Source of the DNA: an uncultured Ruminococcus sp.
Lineage (GTDB): Bacteria > Bacillota > Clostridia > Oscillospirales > Ruminococcaceae
Direction of reading: 5' to 3'
Length of the DNA: 64,000 nucleotides
Assembly (NCBI GenBank): GCA_947627625.1
Contig: CANQWR010000001.1
Location: 244,448-308,447, forward strand
Below the pieces are notes generated by a model. The model made no database searches and was not told the origin of the DNA. It saw nothing but the letters and a program-made list of their open reading frames with translations. Within the stretch, counting starts at the first letter, position 1, and every line of letters starts with the position of its first letter. A program made the position numbers and the translations under genes. Below are positions 11,401 to 19,273 of this stretch, in pieces.

Positions 11401-11692
11401 GGTGCAGTTCAACTACTACACGAACGGTGTCGGCAACCACGAATTTATGTATGACCTCGGCTTTGACGCTTCCGAAGGTTTCCACACCTACGGCTTTGAC
11501 TGGCAGCCCGACCACATAGCTTGGTTCATTGACGGCAAAGAGGTCTACAGGGCTACAGAGAACATCCCCTCAACTCCGGGCAGAATCATGATGAACACAT
11601 GGAACGGTATAGGTGTTGACGAGTGGCTGAATCCGTTTGACGGAAATACTCCCCTCACCGCACACTACCAGTGGGTAACATATAATAAATAA
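8405..11692 (+). CDS. Secreted multidomain cellulosomal enzyme: CBM4_9-like, Ig-like, GH9 endoglucanase, type I dockerin, GH16 beta-glucanase
   Basis: Signal peptide MHKNKKRLVSALTGLAMMVSSMPFVTAPVFA; GH9 NGGWHDAGDYGRYVV and PHHRPS; dockerin GDANCDGSVTIADSVAILQ/ADVNLNGNGVNTEDALAIQK; GH16 EIDIEILG. Track start 8204 lies inside the repeat and is rejected. Confidence 0.93.
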   Translation: MHKNKKRLVSALTGLAMMVSSMPFVTAPVFAETGKNIITNSTFENGSTDWGVYKESGGLCSLSTEDGKLALTVSNVGQVNYAVQMFYDIVPLYQNGVYRLKFDISATVPRYVEAMIQQNGGTYQAYTWKGIDVTTEPQTIDYEFTMEEESDIMAKFCFNCGLQEKDGELSEHKIYLDNVSLELVDDSQVDYSSTRPYVPPININQVGYKPDGKKTAVIRQTPNIDGTVNAHVVNADTKEVVYSAPIGSAVENTSAGETDFLFDFSEVKTVGKYYIQCDGIEDTSYTFEISDNIYSNLLDDSVRMLYLQRCGVEVEDETFGHKPCHDSIATIYGTSQQIEVNGGWHDAGDYGRYVVPAAKAVADLMYAYLENPELYSDNIGIPESSNGVADVLDEARFELEWMLKMQNKDSGGVYHKVSCATFPGYVMPEEETKPLIVMPETTTSTADFAASMALAYEVYKDIDADFANKCLSAAKKAYDWAKQNPNELYLENPADISTGAYEDKSATDEIYWASIQLYRATGDTSYISDVSSAIKGLDWATVGDYGNIAILTMKNADKESTLYKNALSAVIKQADDFTAISQIMPYGVSQTKYNWGSNMTIANSGIILGLAYKLTGDSKYLTSADAQLDYLLGVNPVGTCFVTGYGTVSPQTPHHRPSMAKDTAMKGMLVGGVNSALEDSAAKAYCRDLPPALCYVDNSESYSTNEITIYWNSPLTYLLSLTDSPDGGSSDPEPPVTTEPSQGEGSETTTSTNTTVSSDVTNPDGYLWGDANCDGSVTIADSVAILQYLANEDEYKLSDKGMLQADVNLNGNGVNTEDALAIQKLDAKVIDKLPESYLDGDTLATTTTVGETENTTPETTSTTTAQQVTENNGIKDYGTPMNANATAVEDFRDGSSSLFFASDGWTNGNPFDCGWYKQNTSLDNNMLSLTIDKDYTGQYNYSGAEYRTNDHYSYGYYETSMQAIKNNGVVSSFFTYTGPSEDNPWDEIDIEILGKDTTKVQFNYYTNGVGNHEFMYDLGFDASEGFHTYGFDWQPDHIAWFIDGKEVYRATENIPSTPGRIMMNTWNGIGVDEWLNPFDGNTPLTAHYQWVTYNK

Positions 11693-11734
11693 AATTAGCC
11701 ATACAGTATTTTTTTACCAATCCCTTCAATAAAA

Positions 11735-11775
11735 GGCACACGTCTGATTAAAAGACGTGTGCCGATTTTTTATTT
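11735..11775. terminator. Intrinsic terminator
   Basis: ggcacacgtct-gattaaa-agacgtgtgcc followed by T-rich run. Confidence 0.85.
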
Positions 11776-11780
11776 TTTAA

Positions 11781-12116
11781 TTATAATAATTTTAATAACT
11801 CTATTTTTTCACAGTACAGGTCTGTACAAGCACCCTGTTCAAAGGTGGAGATGTGAAAACTGCAATCCTCCTCAAACCCACGCCCTCTGTAGTCTTCTAT
11901 CAGAAACCCCGAAAAAAAGCCGTTTATGCAGTCAAATTCGACGCAGCCTCTGACGTTGTGGAGATACAGCTTTACTTTTTTATTCCCACTCAAATTTTCA
12001 AGAATCATATCAATGTCGTAGATATATTTTGAATTTATATAGTCATATGATTTTTTGAAGTGGAGTTCCTCAATATTTCCGAACTCCCACAGTTCTATAT
12101 TTTCTGATTCAGACAT
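11781..12116 (-). CDS. Hypothetical protein
   Basis: 111 aa ORF overlapping the 3' end of the pfkB-family gene by 22 nt. Confidence 0.6.
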   Translation of the reverse strand: MSESENIELWEFGNIEELHFKKSYDYINSKYIYDIDMILENLSGNKKVKLYLHNVRGCVEFDCINGFFSGFLIEDYRGRGFEEDCSFHISTFEQGACTDLYCEKIELLKLL

Positions 12117-13030
12117 CTGACTAACTCCCCCGTGCTTTCAAAAAGTTTATCAATCAAATCTCTTTCGGCAAGCCCCTCCGAAAAGGCAGTCGCCGAACCG
12201 CAAGCCGTACCAAGTCTTAGAGCGTGTTCAAAACCCTGCGGAATACCTGCGATAAAGCCTGCGAGCATGGAGTCCCCTGCACCGACCGAATTTTTGACAG
12301 TGCCTTTCAATGCACCGCAAATGTAACGCCTGCCGTCCTCCGTGACAAGGACAGAACCGTCACCAGCCATTGAGACAAGCACATTTTTCGCACCCATTTT
12401 TTGCAGTTCAAGGGCGTGTTCAAAAATTTCGCTCCCATTTTCTGCGGACAGCTTCCTGCCGAAAATATCGCCCAATTCGTGAATATTGGGCTTTATGACG
12501 AGTGGTCTGTATTTCAGAGTTTTCAGGAGCAGATTTTTTTCGGCGTCCACGGCAAAATTTATCCCCCTGCCCGACAGCTTGCGGAGTATCTGTTCGTATA
12601 TGTCGGACGGCAGACTGTCGGGAATACTCCCCGCTATTGTGAGAGTGTCACCTGATTTCAGATTGTCGAGTTTCTCAAACAGCTTTGAGAGCGATTCGCT
12701 GTCAATCTGCGGACCTCTGCCGTTTATTTCGGTCTCCTCTGCGGACTTTATTTTGACGTTTATCCTTGAGTAGCCGTTTTTCAGGTGTATAAAATCTGTC
12801 TCCGCACCCATTTCCTGCACGCCTTTTTCTATTGCTTCACCCGTAAATCCTGCGACAAAGCCGAGAGCTTTTGACTTCACGCCAAGCCTTGCGAGTACGA
12901 CAGAAATATTTATGCCCTTGCCGCCAAAGTAAATATTTTCTTTTTCACAGCGGTTCACCACGCCGAGAGATATTTTGTCAATATTTATAACGTAGTCCAC
13001 AGCCGGGTTGAAAGTGAGAGTGTAAATCAT
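12095..13030 (-). CDS. 1-phosphofructokinase / PfkB family sugar kinase
   Basis: MIYTLTFNPAVDYVINI, YFGGKGINISVVLARLG, GTVKNSVGAGDSMLAGFIAG. Confidence 0.9.
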   Translation of the reverse strand: MIYTLTFNPAVDYVINIDKISLGVVNRCEKENIYFGGKGINISVVLARLGVKSKALGFVAGFTGEAIEKGVQEMGAETDFIHLKNGYSRINVKIKSAEETEINGRGPQIDSESLSKLFEKLDNLKSGDTLTIAGSIPDSLPSDIYEQILRKLSGRGINFAVDAEKNLLLKTLKYRPLVIKPNIHELGDIFGRKLSAENGSEIFEHALELQKMGAKNVLVSMAGDGSVLVTEDGRRYICGALKGTVKNSVGAGDSMLAGFIAGIPQGFEHALRLGTACGSATAFSEGLAERDLIDKLFESTGELVRCLNQKI

Positions 13031-13064
13031 GAAAAGTCCTCCTGTCTGAATATCGGGCTTCTTT

Positions 13065-13265
13065 AGATGAACGATAGGGGACAGGGGTTTTGTGTACAAC
13101 ACGCCCGTTTCCCATCTTTTCCCTGTTTACATCATGGGGGGTTCGGGGGGATACTTCCCCCCGACGGGGGTTTGGGGGCAGAGCCCCCAATGGGGGTTCA
13201 GGGGGCAAAGCCCCCTGCCTCCTATCGTTCTAACAGGGGTTCAGGGGGCGAAATTCTCCGTCACC
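13065..13265 (-). repeat. GC-rich multi-hairpin intergenic repeat, locus 2 (reverse orientation)
   Basis: catggggggttcggggggatacttccccccgacgggggtttgggggcagagcccccaatgggggttcagggggcaaagccccctgcctcctatcgtt, reverse complement of loci 3, 6 and 8. Confidence 0.9.
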
Positions 13266-13534
13266 CACAAGTCTAAATAAAATTTAATTGCACAAGAAGC
13301 CCGTTTCAATAGTTTTATATAAATTATTATACCATATAGAACCCGATTTTTCAATATGATTATGAATAATCTCGGCTTGTGATGTTAAAATATCTTTGTT
13401 GAATTTGTGCAAAGTGACGAAAATTTGCGGTCGGCAGTGAAATATACTTGACATATTGCCTTGTAACATGATATACTTGCTGTGTAGCGTGTATCTATAC
13501 TGCTATTTCACATCTGAAAAAAGGAGGAAGTCAT

Positions 13535-14683
13535 ATGGCAAATTTATCTAACGGAAAGAAAATAGCTATCGGGGGAATTTCAGTCGTGGCGGTCGCAGGG
13601 ATTGTTTGCGGAGTGCTGAAAAGTTCACTGATAAGCAAGGCGGAGGCGAGTGAGATTGCACTCGGTGACGCAGGTCTCAGTGAGGGGGAAGTCACCGCTC
13701 TCAGGACCAAGCTCGATTTTGACGACGGACATTTTCAGTATGACGTTGATTTTTACAGCAACGGCATAGAGTACGAGTACACCATACAGGCAAAGGACGG
13801 GGGAGTTATTTCAAGGGACGTTGACGGCGGCAATTTCGTTCAGCGTGAGACCCCGTCTCAGAATACACAGCAGGAGACTTCACCCGAATCTTCAGAAGTT
13901 CCGAGTGATTTTTCGTCACAGGACAGTCAGGCGGAGAGCGTTCCGAATGAGACACCCGTTTCGGAAGCACCTGTTCAGTCCGATATACAGTCGGGGGAGA
14001 TAACTCTTGAAAACGCAAAAGAAATAGCTCTCAAAGACGCAGGGCTTGCGGAGTCGGACGTTACTTTTACAAAGCAGAAGTCCGACATAGATAACGGCGT
14101 GTCAATCTATGATATAGAGTTTGTGACGGCGGACACAGAATATGACTACGAAATAAACGCTCTTGACGGCACTGTCTATGAAAAGAGTACCGAGGGCATA
14201 CAAGGAGCGGGTACAAATAATCAGCAGTCTGGGGAGATAACTCTTGAAAACGCAAAAGAAATAGCTCTCAAAGACGCAGGACTTGCAGAGACGGACGTTA
14301 CTTTTATAAAGCAGAAGTTCGATATAGATAACGGCGTGTCGGTCTATGACATAGAGTTTGTGACGGCGGACACAGAATATGACTACGAAATAAACGCTCT
14401 TGACGGTACGGTTTATGAGAAGAGTACCGAGAGCATACAGGGAGCGGGTGCAAATAATCAGCAGTCGGGGGAGATTACTCTTGACGATGCCAAGGCAATT
14501 GCACTCTCCGATGCGGGACTTGCCGAGACTGACGTTACTTTCACAAAGCAGGATATTGACAGAGATGACGGACGGACACAGTACGAGATAGAATTTTACT
14601 ACGATCAGACCGAATATGAGTACACCATTGACGCTGTGACAGGGGATATACTGGAGCGTGACACCGATTCCCACAACATATAA
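13535..14683 (+). CDS. Membrane-anchored protein with four PepSY-like domains
   Basis: N-terminal TM anchor; repeated GEITLxxAKxIALxDAGLAExDVTFxKQ...YDIEFVTADTEYDYEINALDGTVYE PepSY pattern. Confidence 0.88.
   Translation: MANLSNGKKIAIGGISVVAVAGIVCGVLKSSLISKAEASEIALGDAGLSEGEVTALRTKLDFDDGHFQYDVDFYSNGIEYEYTIQAKDGGVISRDVDGGNFVQRETPSQNTQQETSPESSEVPSDFSSQDSQAESVPNETPVSEAPVQSDIQSGEITLENAKEIALKDAGLAESDVTFTKQKSDIDNGVSIYDIEFVTADTEYDYEINALDGTVYEKSTEGIQGAGTNNQQSGEITLENAKEIALKDAGLAETDVTFIKQKFDIDNGVSVYDIEFVTADTEYDYEINALDGTVYEKSTESIQGAGANNQQSGEITLDDAKAIALSDAGLAETDVTFTKQDIDRDDGRTQYEIEFYYDQTEYEYTIDAVTGDILERDTDSHNI
13991..14683 (+). repeat. In-frame tandem repeat, 237 bp period (two full units plus a diverged third)
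   Basis: Units begin at 13991, 14228 and 14465; period 237 bp = 79 codons; first two units almost identical. Confidence 0.92.
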
Positions 14684-14689
14684 ATAAAA

Positions 14690-14724
14690 TAAAAAATGCA
14701 CGTCTTTAAGGCGTGCATTTTTTA
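14690..14724. terminator. Intrinsic terminator
   Basis: aaaaaatgcacg-tctttaagg-cgtgcatttttt. Confidence 0.85.
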
Positions 14725-14730
14725 TCGGAA

Positions 14731-14907
14731 TCAATATGCAGTTATTATATTCTCCACATATTTTTTCATATCCTCTTTCGAGTCAACAGCGTGAGTACCG
14801 CTGACTATCTGCCATTTCTCCGCTTCGGAGAGAGAATTAAATTTGTACATTGCCTCCGTATTCATTGCAAGAGCGGTACGGAAGTTTACGGGAATTTCAA
14901 AATTCAT
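14731..14907 (-). CDS. Small hypothetical protein (58 aa)
   Basis: MNFEIPVNFRTALAMNTEAMYKFNSLSEAEKWQIVSGTHAVDSKEDMKKYVENIITAY; ATG overlaps preceding stop (TAATG); absent from supplied ORF track. Confidence 0.65.
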   Translation of the reverse strand: MNFEIPVNFRTALAMNTEAMYKFNSLSEAEKWQIVSGTHAVDSKEDMKKYVENIITAY

Positions 14908-15026
14908 TACATATCCTCTCTGACAAAGCCGTCCTCAGAACTGTCATCGGGACTGCTTGCGGAGTTCTTTACAGAACTGTCGTCGTCACGTCTTGAAGGC
15001 TGATTTTGTTTTTTCTTTTTTGACAT
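14907..15026 (-). CDS. Small hypothetical protein (39 aa)
   Basis: MSKKKKQNQPSRRDDDSSVKNSASSPDDSSEDGFVREDM; purine-rich RBS (GGGGTGAGAGT) before ATG; translationally coupled to the next ORF. Confidence 0.55.
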   Translation of the reverse strand: MSKKKKQNQPSRRDDDSSVKNSASSPDDSSEDGFVREDM

Positions 15027-15119
15027 ACTCTCACCCCCTGTACTATTCTGTGAAAATAGACCGCAATTATACGGGGCGTGAGAGAAAAAGTCCGTGGAAA
15101 ATTTTGTAAAAAGAAAAAA

Positions 15120-16145
15120 TCAGTCTCTTCTTATTTTGTCAATACAAGCGTTGAATACGTTCAGAATTTTCGGGTTGAACACTCCGCACTCGTTATTTGT
15201 TATCATGTTCACAGCCTTTTCGTGGGTGAACGCCGCCTTGTATACTCTCGGAGAAGTGAGAGCGTCATAGACATCAGCCACCGCCACGACTTGCGACCAT
15301 ATTGTAATTTCGTCCCCCTTAAGACCGTCGGGATAACCTCTGCCGTCCCATCTCTCGTGGTGATGACGGCAAATGTCGTAACTGTAGTTATAAATATCGT
15401 TGTCGATAATATCGGGGATTTCGGAGAGAATTTCACAGCCCTTTGTCGTGTGGGACTTCATTATCTCAAACTCCTCTTTTGTGAGACGACCGGGTTTTTG
15501 GAGAATGTTGTCGGGAATAGAAATTTTTCCGACATCGTGGAGTACTGAAGCCATAACTATCTTGTCGATTTCAGACCTCAGTTTGTGGTATTCGGGGTAC
15601 ATATCACAGACGGCAGTCATAAGTATTTTGGTCAGACCCCTTATCCGCTTGACGTGTTCGCCCGACTCACAATCCCTGAACTCTATAAGCGTGGCGAGAG
15701 TCTCCACCATTGAGAGATTCATCGCACTAAGACGTTCCACCTGCTCATTGACTATCTCTTCAAGGTCATTACGGTGACGGTACAGCTCTATAATATTTCC
15801 AACTCTGCACTGGACAAAATTTATAAAATATGGCTTTGTGATTACGTCAACAGCACCAAGTTTATAGGGTTTCATAAGTTTGTCCTGCTGATTTTCGCCC
15901 GTGATGATAAAGACGGGAATGTGGACTATCTTTCCGCTCTCGTTCATCTTTTCGAGGACCTCTATTCCGTCCATGACAGGCATGGTCAGATCGAGGAGAA
16001 CAGCCGATATCTTCTGACTGTCGATAATTTTAAGGGCTTCGAGACCATTTTCGGCTTCCAGCACATTGTAGGAGTCCTCAAAGGCGAATCTCAGAGTGTC
16101 TCTGTTTATCTCGTTGTCATCTACGACCAAAATTGTTTCACGCAT
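15120..16145 (-). CDS. Response regulator with HD-GYP phosphodiesterase output domain
   Basis: REC: ILVVDDNEINRDTL, LLDLTMPVMDG; HD-GYP: HDVGKISIPDNIL, HHERWDGRGYPDGLKGDEI. Confidence 0.93.
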   Translation of the reverse strand: MRETILVVDDNEINRDTLRFAFEDSYNVLEAENGLEALKIIDSQKISAVLLDLTMPVMDGIEVLEKMNESGKIVHIPVFIITGENQQDKLMKPYKLGAVDVITKPYFINFVQCRVGNIIELYRHRNDLEEIVNEQVERLSAMNLSMVETLATLIEFRDCESGEHVKRIRGLTKILMTAVCDMYPEYHKLRSEIDKIVMASVLHDVGKISIPDNILQKPGRLTKEEFEIMKSHTTKGCEILSEIPDIIDNDIYNYSYDICRHHHERWDGRGYPDGLKGDEITIWSQVVAVADVYDALTSPRVYKAAFTHEKAVNMITNNECGVFNPKILNVFNACIDKIRRD

Positions 16146-16185
16146 TCATATACCTCCATATTTTATAAGTGCCGGATTTTGCGAG

Positions 16186-16536
16186 TCACTTGTATTTTTT
16201 TATGCAGTCGAGAATTTTTTCCTGAACGGGGAGAGTGTCCGACATAATCTGTTTTGCGGCAGAGAAGTCGCCCGAACGTATTGCGGACACAACTCCGTCA
16301 TAGCCCTTGAAAAGGGGAGTGAGGGAGAGATTTCCCGTAACGCCTTTGAGGGTGTGGGCATTTTTTTCAGCCTGTTCAAAGTCACCGCTGTCTATAAAAG
16401 ACATAACTTCGGTGCTTTCGGCGTTTGCGACAAATTTTCCGAGCATTCTCTCATAGAATGCGGAGTTGTTCATAAATCTTGCGAGTGCCTCATCTGTGTT
16501 GACACCCATTTCCTTGAGTTCGGTTAAAAGACTCAT
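16186..16536 (-). CDS. Hpt (histidine phosphotransfer) domain protein
   Basis: FEQAEKNAHTLKGVTGNLSLTPL, the Hpt AHTLKG signature. Confidence 0.9.
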   Translation of the reverse strand: MSLLTELKEMGVNTDEALARFMNNSAFYERMLGKFVANAESTEVMSFIDSGDFEQAEKNAHTLKGVTGNLSLTPLFKGYDGVVSAIRSGDFSAAKQIMSDTLPVQEKILDCIKKYK

Positions 16537-16561
16537 TTTGAATCCTCCTTGTGTAGTGTAA

Positions 16562-19189
16562 TTAGTTATTATTTTTCTCATCACTGAGATATTTCCTCAG
16601 AACATCGAAAAGGTCTTCAATGTTCAGTGGTTTTGCTATGTGGTCATTCATACCGCTTTCAATAGCGAGTTTTCTGTCCTCATTGAAAGCGTTTGCAGTC
16701 ATTGCGACTATCGGTATTTTGGAAGCGTCAGGGTTGGGAAGTTTCCTTATAGCCCTTGTGGCATCGTAACCGTTCATTATGGGCATTTGAACGTCCATAA
16801 GAATGAGGTCATAGTCACCTTTTCTGAAATTCTCCATTTTTTCAACGGCAATAGTACCGTCTTCGGCGGTGTCAACGACAAATCCGCTCTCTGTCAGTAT
16901 CTCCTGAGCAATTTCACGGTTCAGTTCGTTGTCCTCCACAAGGAGAATTTTCTTTCCGCTCATTGACTCGTCACTGACAGGCAGTATCGCATTTTCGACT
17001 TCGGGATCAGGCTTGCCTATTGCCGAGAGTAGAGTACTCCTGAGTGTGGAGAGGAAAATAGGCTTGTTACAGAACGCCGTCACACCCGCTTCACGGGCTT
17101 CCTCTTCAATATTTGTCCAGTCGTAAGCGGTGAGAATAATTATCGGTGCGTTGTCCCCAATGACCTTTCTTATCTGTCGGACCGTCTCCACGCCGTTGAG
17201 GTCGGGGAGTTGCCAGTCTACGATATAGGCGTCAAAAGCGTCAGCGAGTTCAAAGGACTGCTTTGCGTGCAGGACAGCCTCTTTTCCCGAGAGAGTCCAG
17301 TTTGCACGCATACCGAGCTGTACAAGCATTTTCGTGACACTGTCACAGATAGTGTAGTCATCGTCCACAACAAGGGCGTGGAGACCTTCAAGTTCCTTAA
17401 TTATCTCCACTTTTTTACGCTCTGTCTGTAGACGCATATCGAGTTTTATGACGTACTCCGTACCCTTGCCCTGTTCACTGAAAACTTCGATACTTCCGCC
17501 CATCATGTCGATTGTATTTTTAGCGATAGCCATTCCGAGACCCGTTCCCTGAATACCGCTCACCGTGGACGTATTTTCACGCTCAAACGGTTCAAAGACG
17601 TGCTTTACAAACTCCTTGCTCATACCTATACCCGTGTCTTTCACACGTATTTCGTACGTCGCATAGCCGTCGGGAGCACCGTTCAGCTGTTTGAATACGA
17701 GTGTCACGGAACCGCCCGAGGGAGTAAATTTTATGGCATTGCTTATAAGGTTAAGCAGAACCTGATTCAGATGGAGTTTGTCACAGAAAACATCTTCGTC
17801 TATTACGTCTATAGTGTCGATAAAGAAATTCAGCTGTTTTGCCTGAATCTGACTCTGCATTATATTTCGGAGGTCGTGGAGAATATCGGGCAGACTGCAC
17901 TCTATCTCCTCTATATCGACACGTCCGCTCTCTATACGGCTCATGTCGAGAATGTCGTTTATCAGACTTAAAAGATGATTGCTTGACGAGAGTATTTTGG
18001 ACAGGTAGTCCTTTACACGCTCTTTGTTGTCGATATTTGTTGCAGCGAGAGTGGTGTAACCTATAATTGCGTTCATGGGAGTGCGTATATCGTGGGACAT
18101 ATTCGACAGGAACATAGTCTTTGCACGCTCCGCATTTTCGGCTTTAATAAGACGCTCTTCAAGAACAGCTTTTTCGAGTGTGGACGATGCGTTGTGTATT
18201 GTCCACATCAGATATACTATCATCACAACGGCTTCCGTCAGGAGCAGAAAAATGCACACTTTCCTTATATTGTGGACATTTGCGAAAATTTCCCTTTCGG
18301 GCACGGACATACAGATAGTCCAGTTTTCGGGCTTTTTCATTCCGGACTCTTCGTCTTCAACGACTTTCATAGGTTCATAATACAAATAAAGATATTCGTC
18401 GATAGTAGTCGACTTGAAAACAGTTATACCCGATTGTCCCGCAAGAAGTTTACTGCGGAACTCATCCTCACTGTCGCCTTTTTTCACTTTCCTGTACATG
18501 AAGTCTTTCAGATTTCCGAGAGAATTGTGAAAAGTGTCCATGAGAAAATCGCCCGTATTTCTGTCCACAATGTAGAAACAAGCCTCATTGTTGTAGTACA
18601 TATCATCCAGATTCAGACTTTTTGGGAGTGAAGCGAGGTCGGTGGAGGAGAAGAGCATAGCGACAGTCTCACCGTTTTTTACGACGGGCATATAGTGTCT
18701 TATGACGAGCCTGCCGTCGTTGAAAATACTCTCTGTCCTGCCTGTTATTATCTCACCCTTTTCTATCTCTGTCTCAAAGGAAATTTTTCCCGAAACGTCG
18801 CTTATCGTCTCAGGGGAAATATTTTTGGGAGATATTAAAATATCGTCGGGCAGCAGGAGAAAAATATCGGTAGTCGGAGTGAGTTTGTTGTACTGTTCCA
18901 TAATCGGCTGGACATTTTCGGGTTCAAAATCGTTTTCAATTGCGAGAACGTCCGCAACAGATGACAGCAGCTGACTGTCACGGTTTATTTTTGAACTTAT
19001 GTCGTTTGTGACGGACTTCATTATCTCCTGTGTTCTTTCAAGGGAACGCCGTTCCGTGAGAGTGTTTATGCGGAAATAGGAGAGAACCATTACCACGGTT
19101 GTCACCAGTATCACAACAAGAGCTGCAATGACATTCTTTTCCCTCAGTTTACTCTTCTCTTTTATATTGACTGTTTTTTGTTCATTCAT
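16562..19189 (-). CDS. Hybrid sensor histidine kinase with extracytoplasmic Cache-like sensor and two receiver domains
   Basis: N-terminal TM; FLSNMSHDIRTPMNAIIGYT H-box; GTGLGMAIAKNTIDMMGG; REC1 VDWQLPDLNG; REC2 LMDVQMPIMNG. Confidence 0.93.
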   Translation of the reverse strand: MNEQKTVNIKEKSKLREKNVIAALVVILVTTVVMVLSYFRINTLTERRSLERTQEIMKSVTNDISSKINRDSQLLSSVADVLAIENDFEPENVQPIMEQYNKLTPTTDIFLLLPDDILISPKNISPETISDVSGKISFETEIEKGEIITGRTESIFNDGRLVIRHYMPVVKNGETVAMLFSSTDLASLPKSLNLDDMYYNNEACFYIVDRNTGDFLMDTFHNSLGNLKDFMYRKVKKGDSEDEFRSKLLAGQSGITVFKSTTIDEYLYLYYEPMKVVEDEESGMKKPENWTICMSVPEREIFANVHNIRKVCIFLLLTEAVVMIVYLMWTIHNASSTLEKAVLEERLIKAENAERAKTMFLSNMSHDIRTPMNAIIGYTTLAATNIDNKERVKDYLSKILSSSNHLLSLINDILDMSRIESGRVDIEEIECSLPDILHDLRNIMQSQIQAKQLNFFIDTIDVIDEDVFCDKLHLNQVLLNLISNAIKFTPSGGSVTLVFKQLNGAPDGYATYEIRVKDTGIGMSKEFVKHVFEPFERENTSTVSGIQGTGLGMAIAKNTIDMMGGSIEVFSEQGKGTEYVIKLDMRLQTERKKVEIIKELEGLHALVVDDDYTICDSVTKMLVQLGMRANWTLSGKEAVLHAKQSFELADAFDAYIVDWQLPDLNGVETVRQIRKVIGDNAPIIILTAYDWTNIEEEAREAGVTAFCNKPIFLSTLRSTLLSAIGKPDPEVENAILPVSDESMSGKKILLVEDNELNREIAQEILTESGFVVDTAEDGTIAVEKMENFRKGDYDLILMDVQMPIMNGYDATRAIRKLPNPDASKIPIVAMTANAFNEDRKLAIESGMNDHIAKPLNIEDLFDVLRKYLSDEKNNN

Positions 19190-19273
19190 GCAGACCCCTC
19201 CTTATACTGCCGAAACCTCCAATATAATTATAGCGGTATATTGGACAGATGTCAAGGGGAAATTGCAATATAT

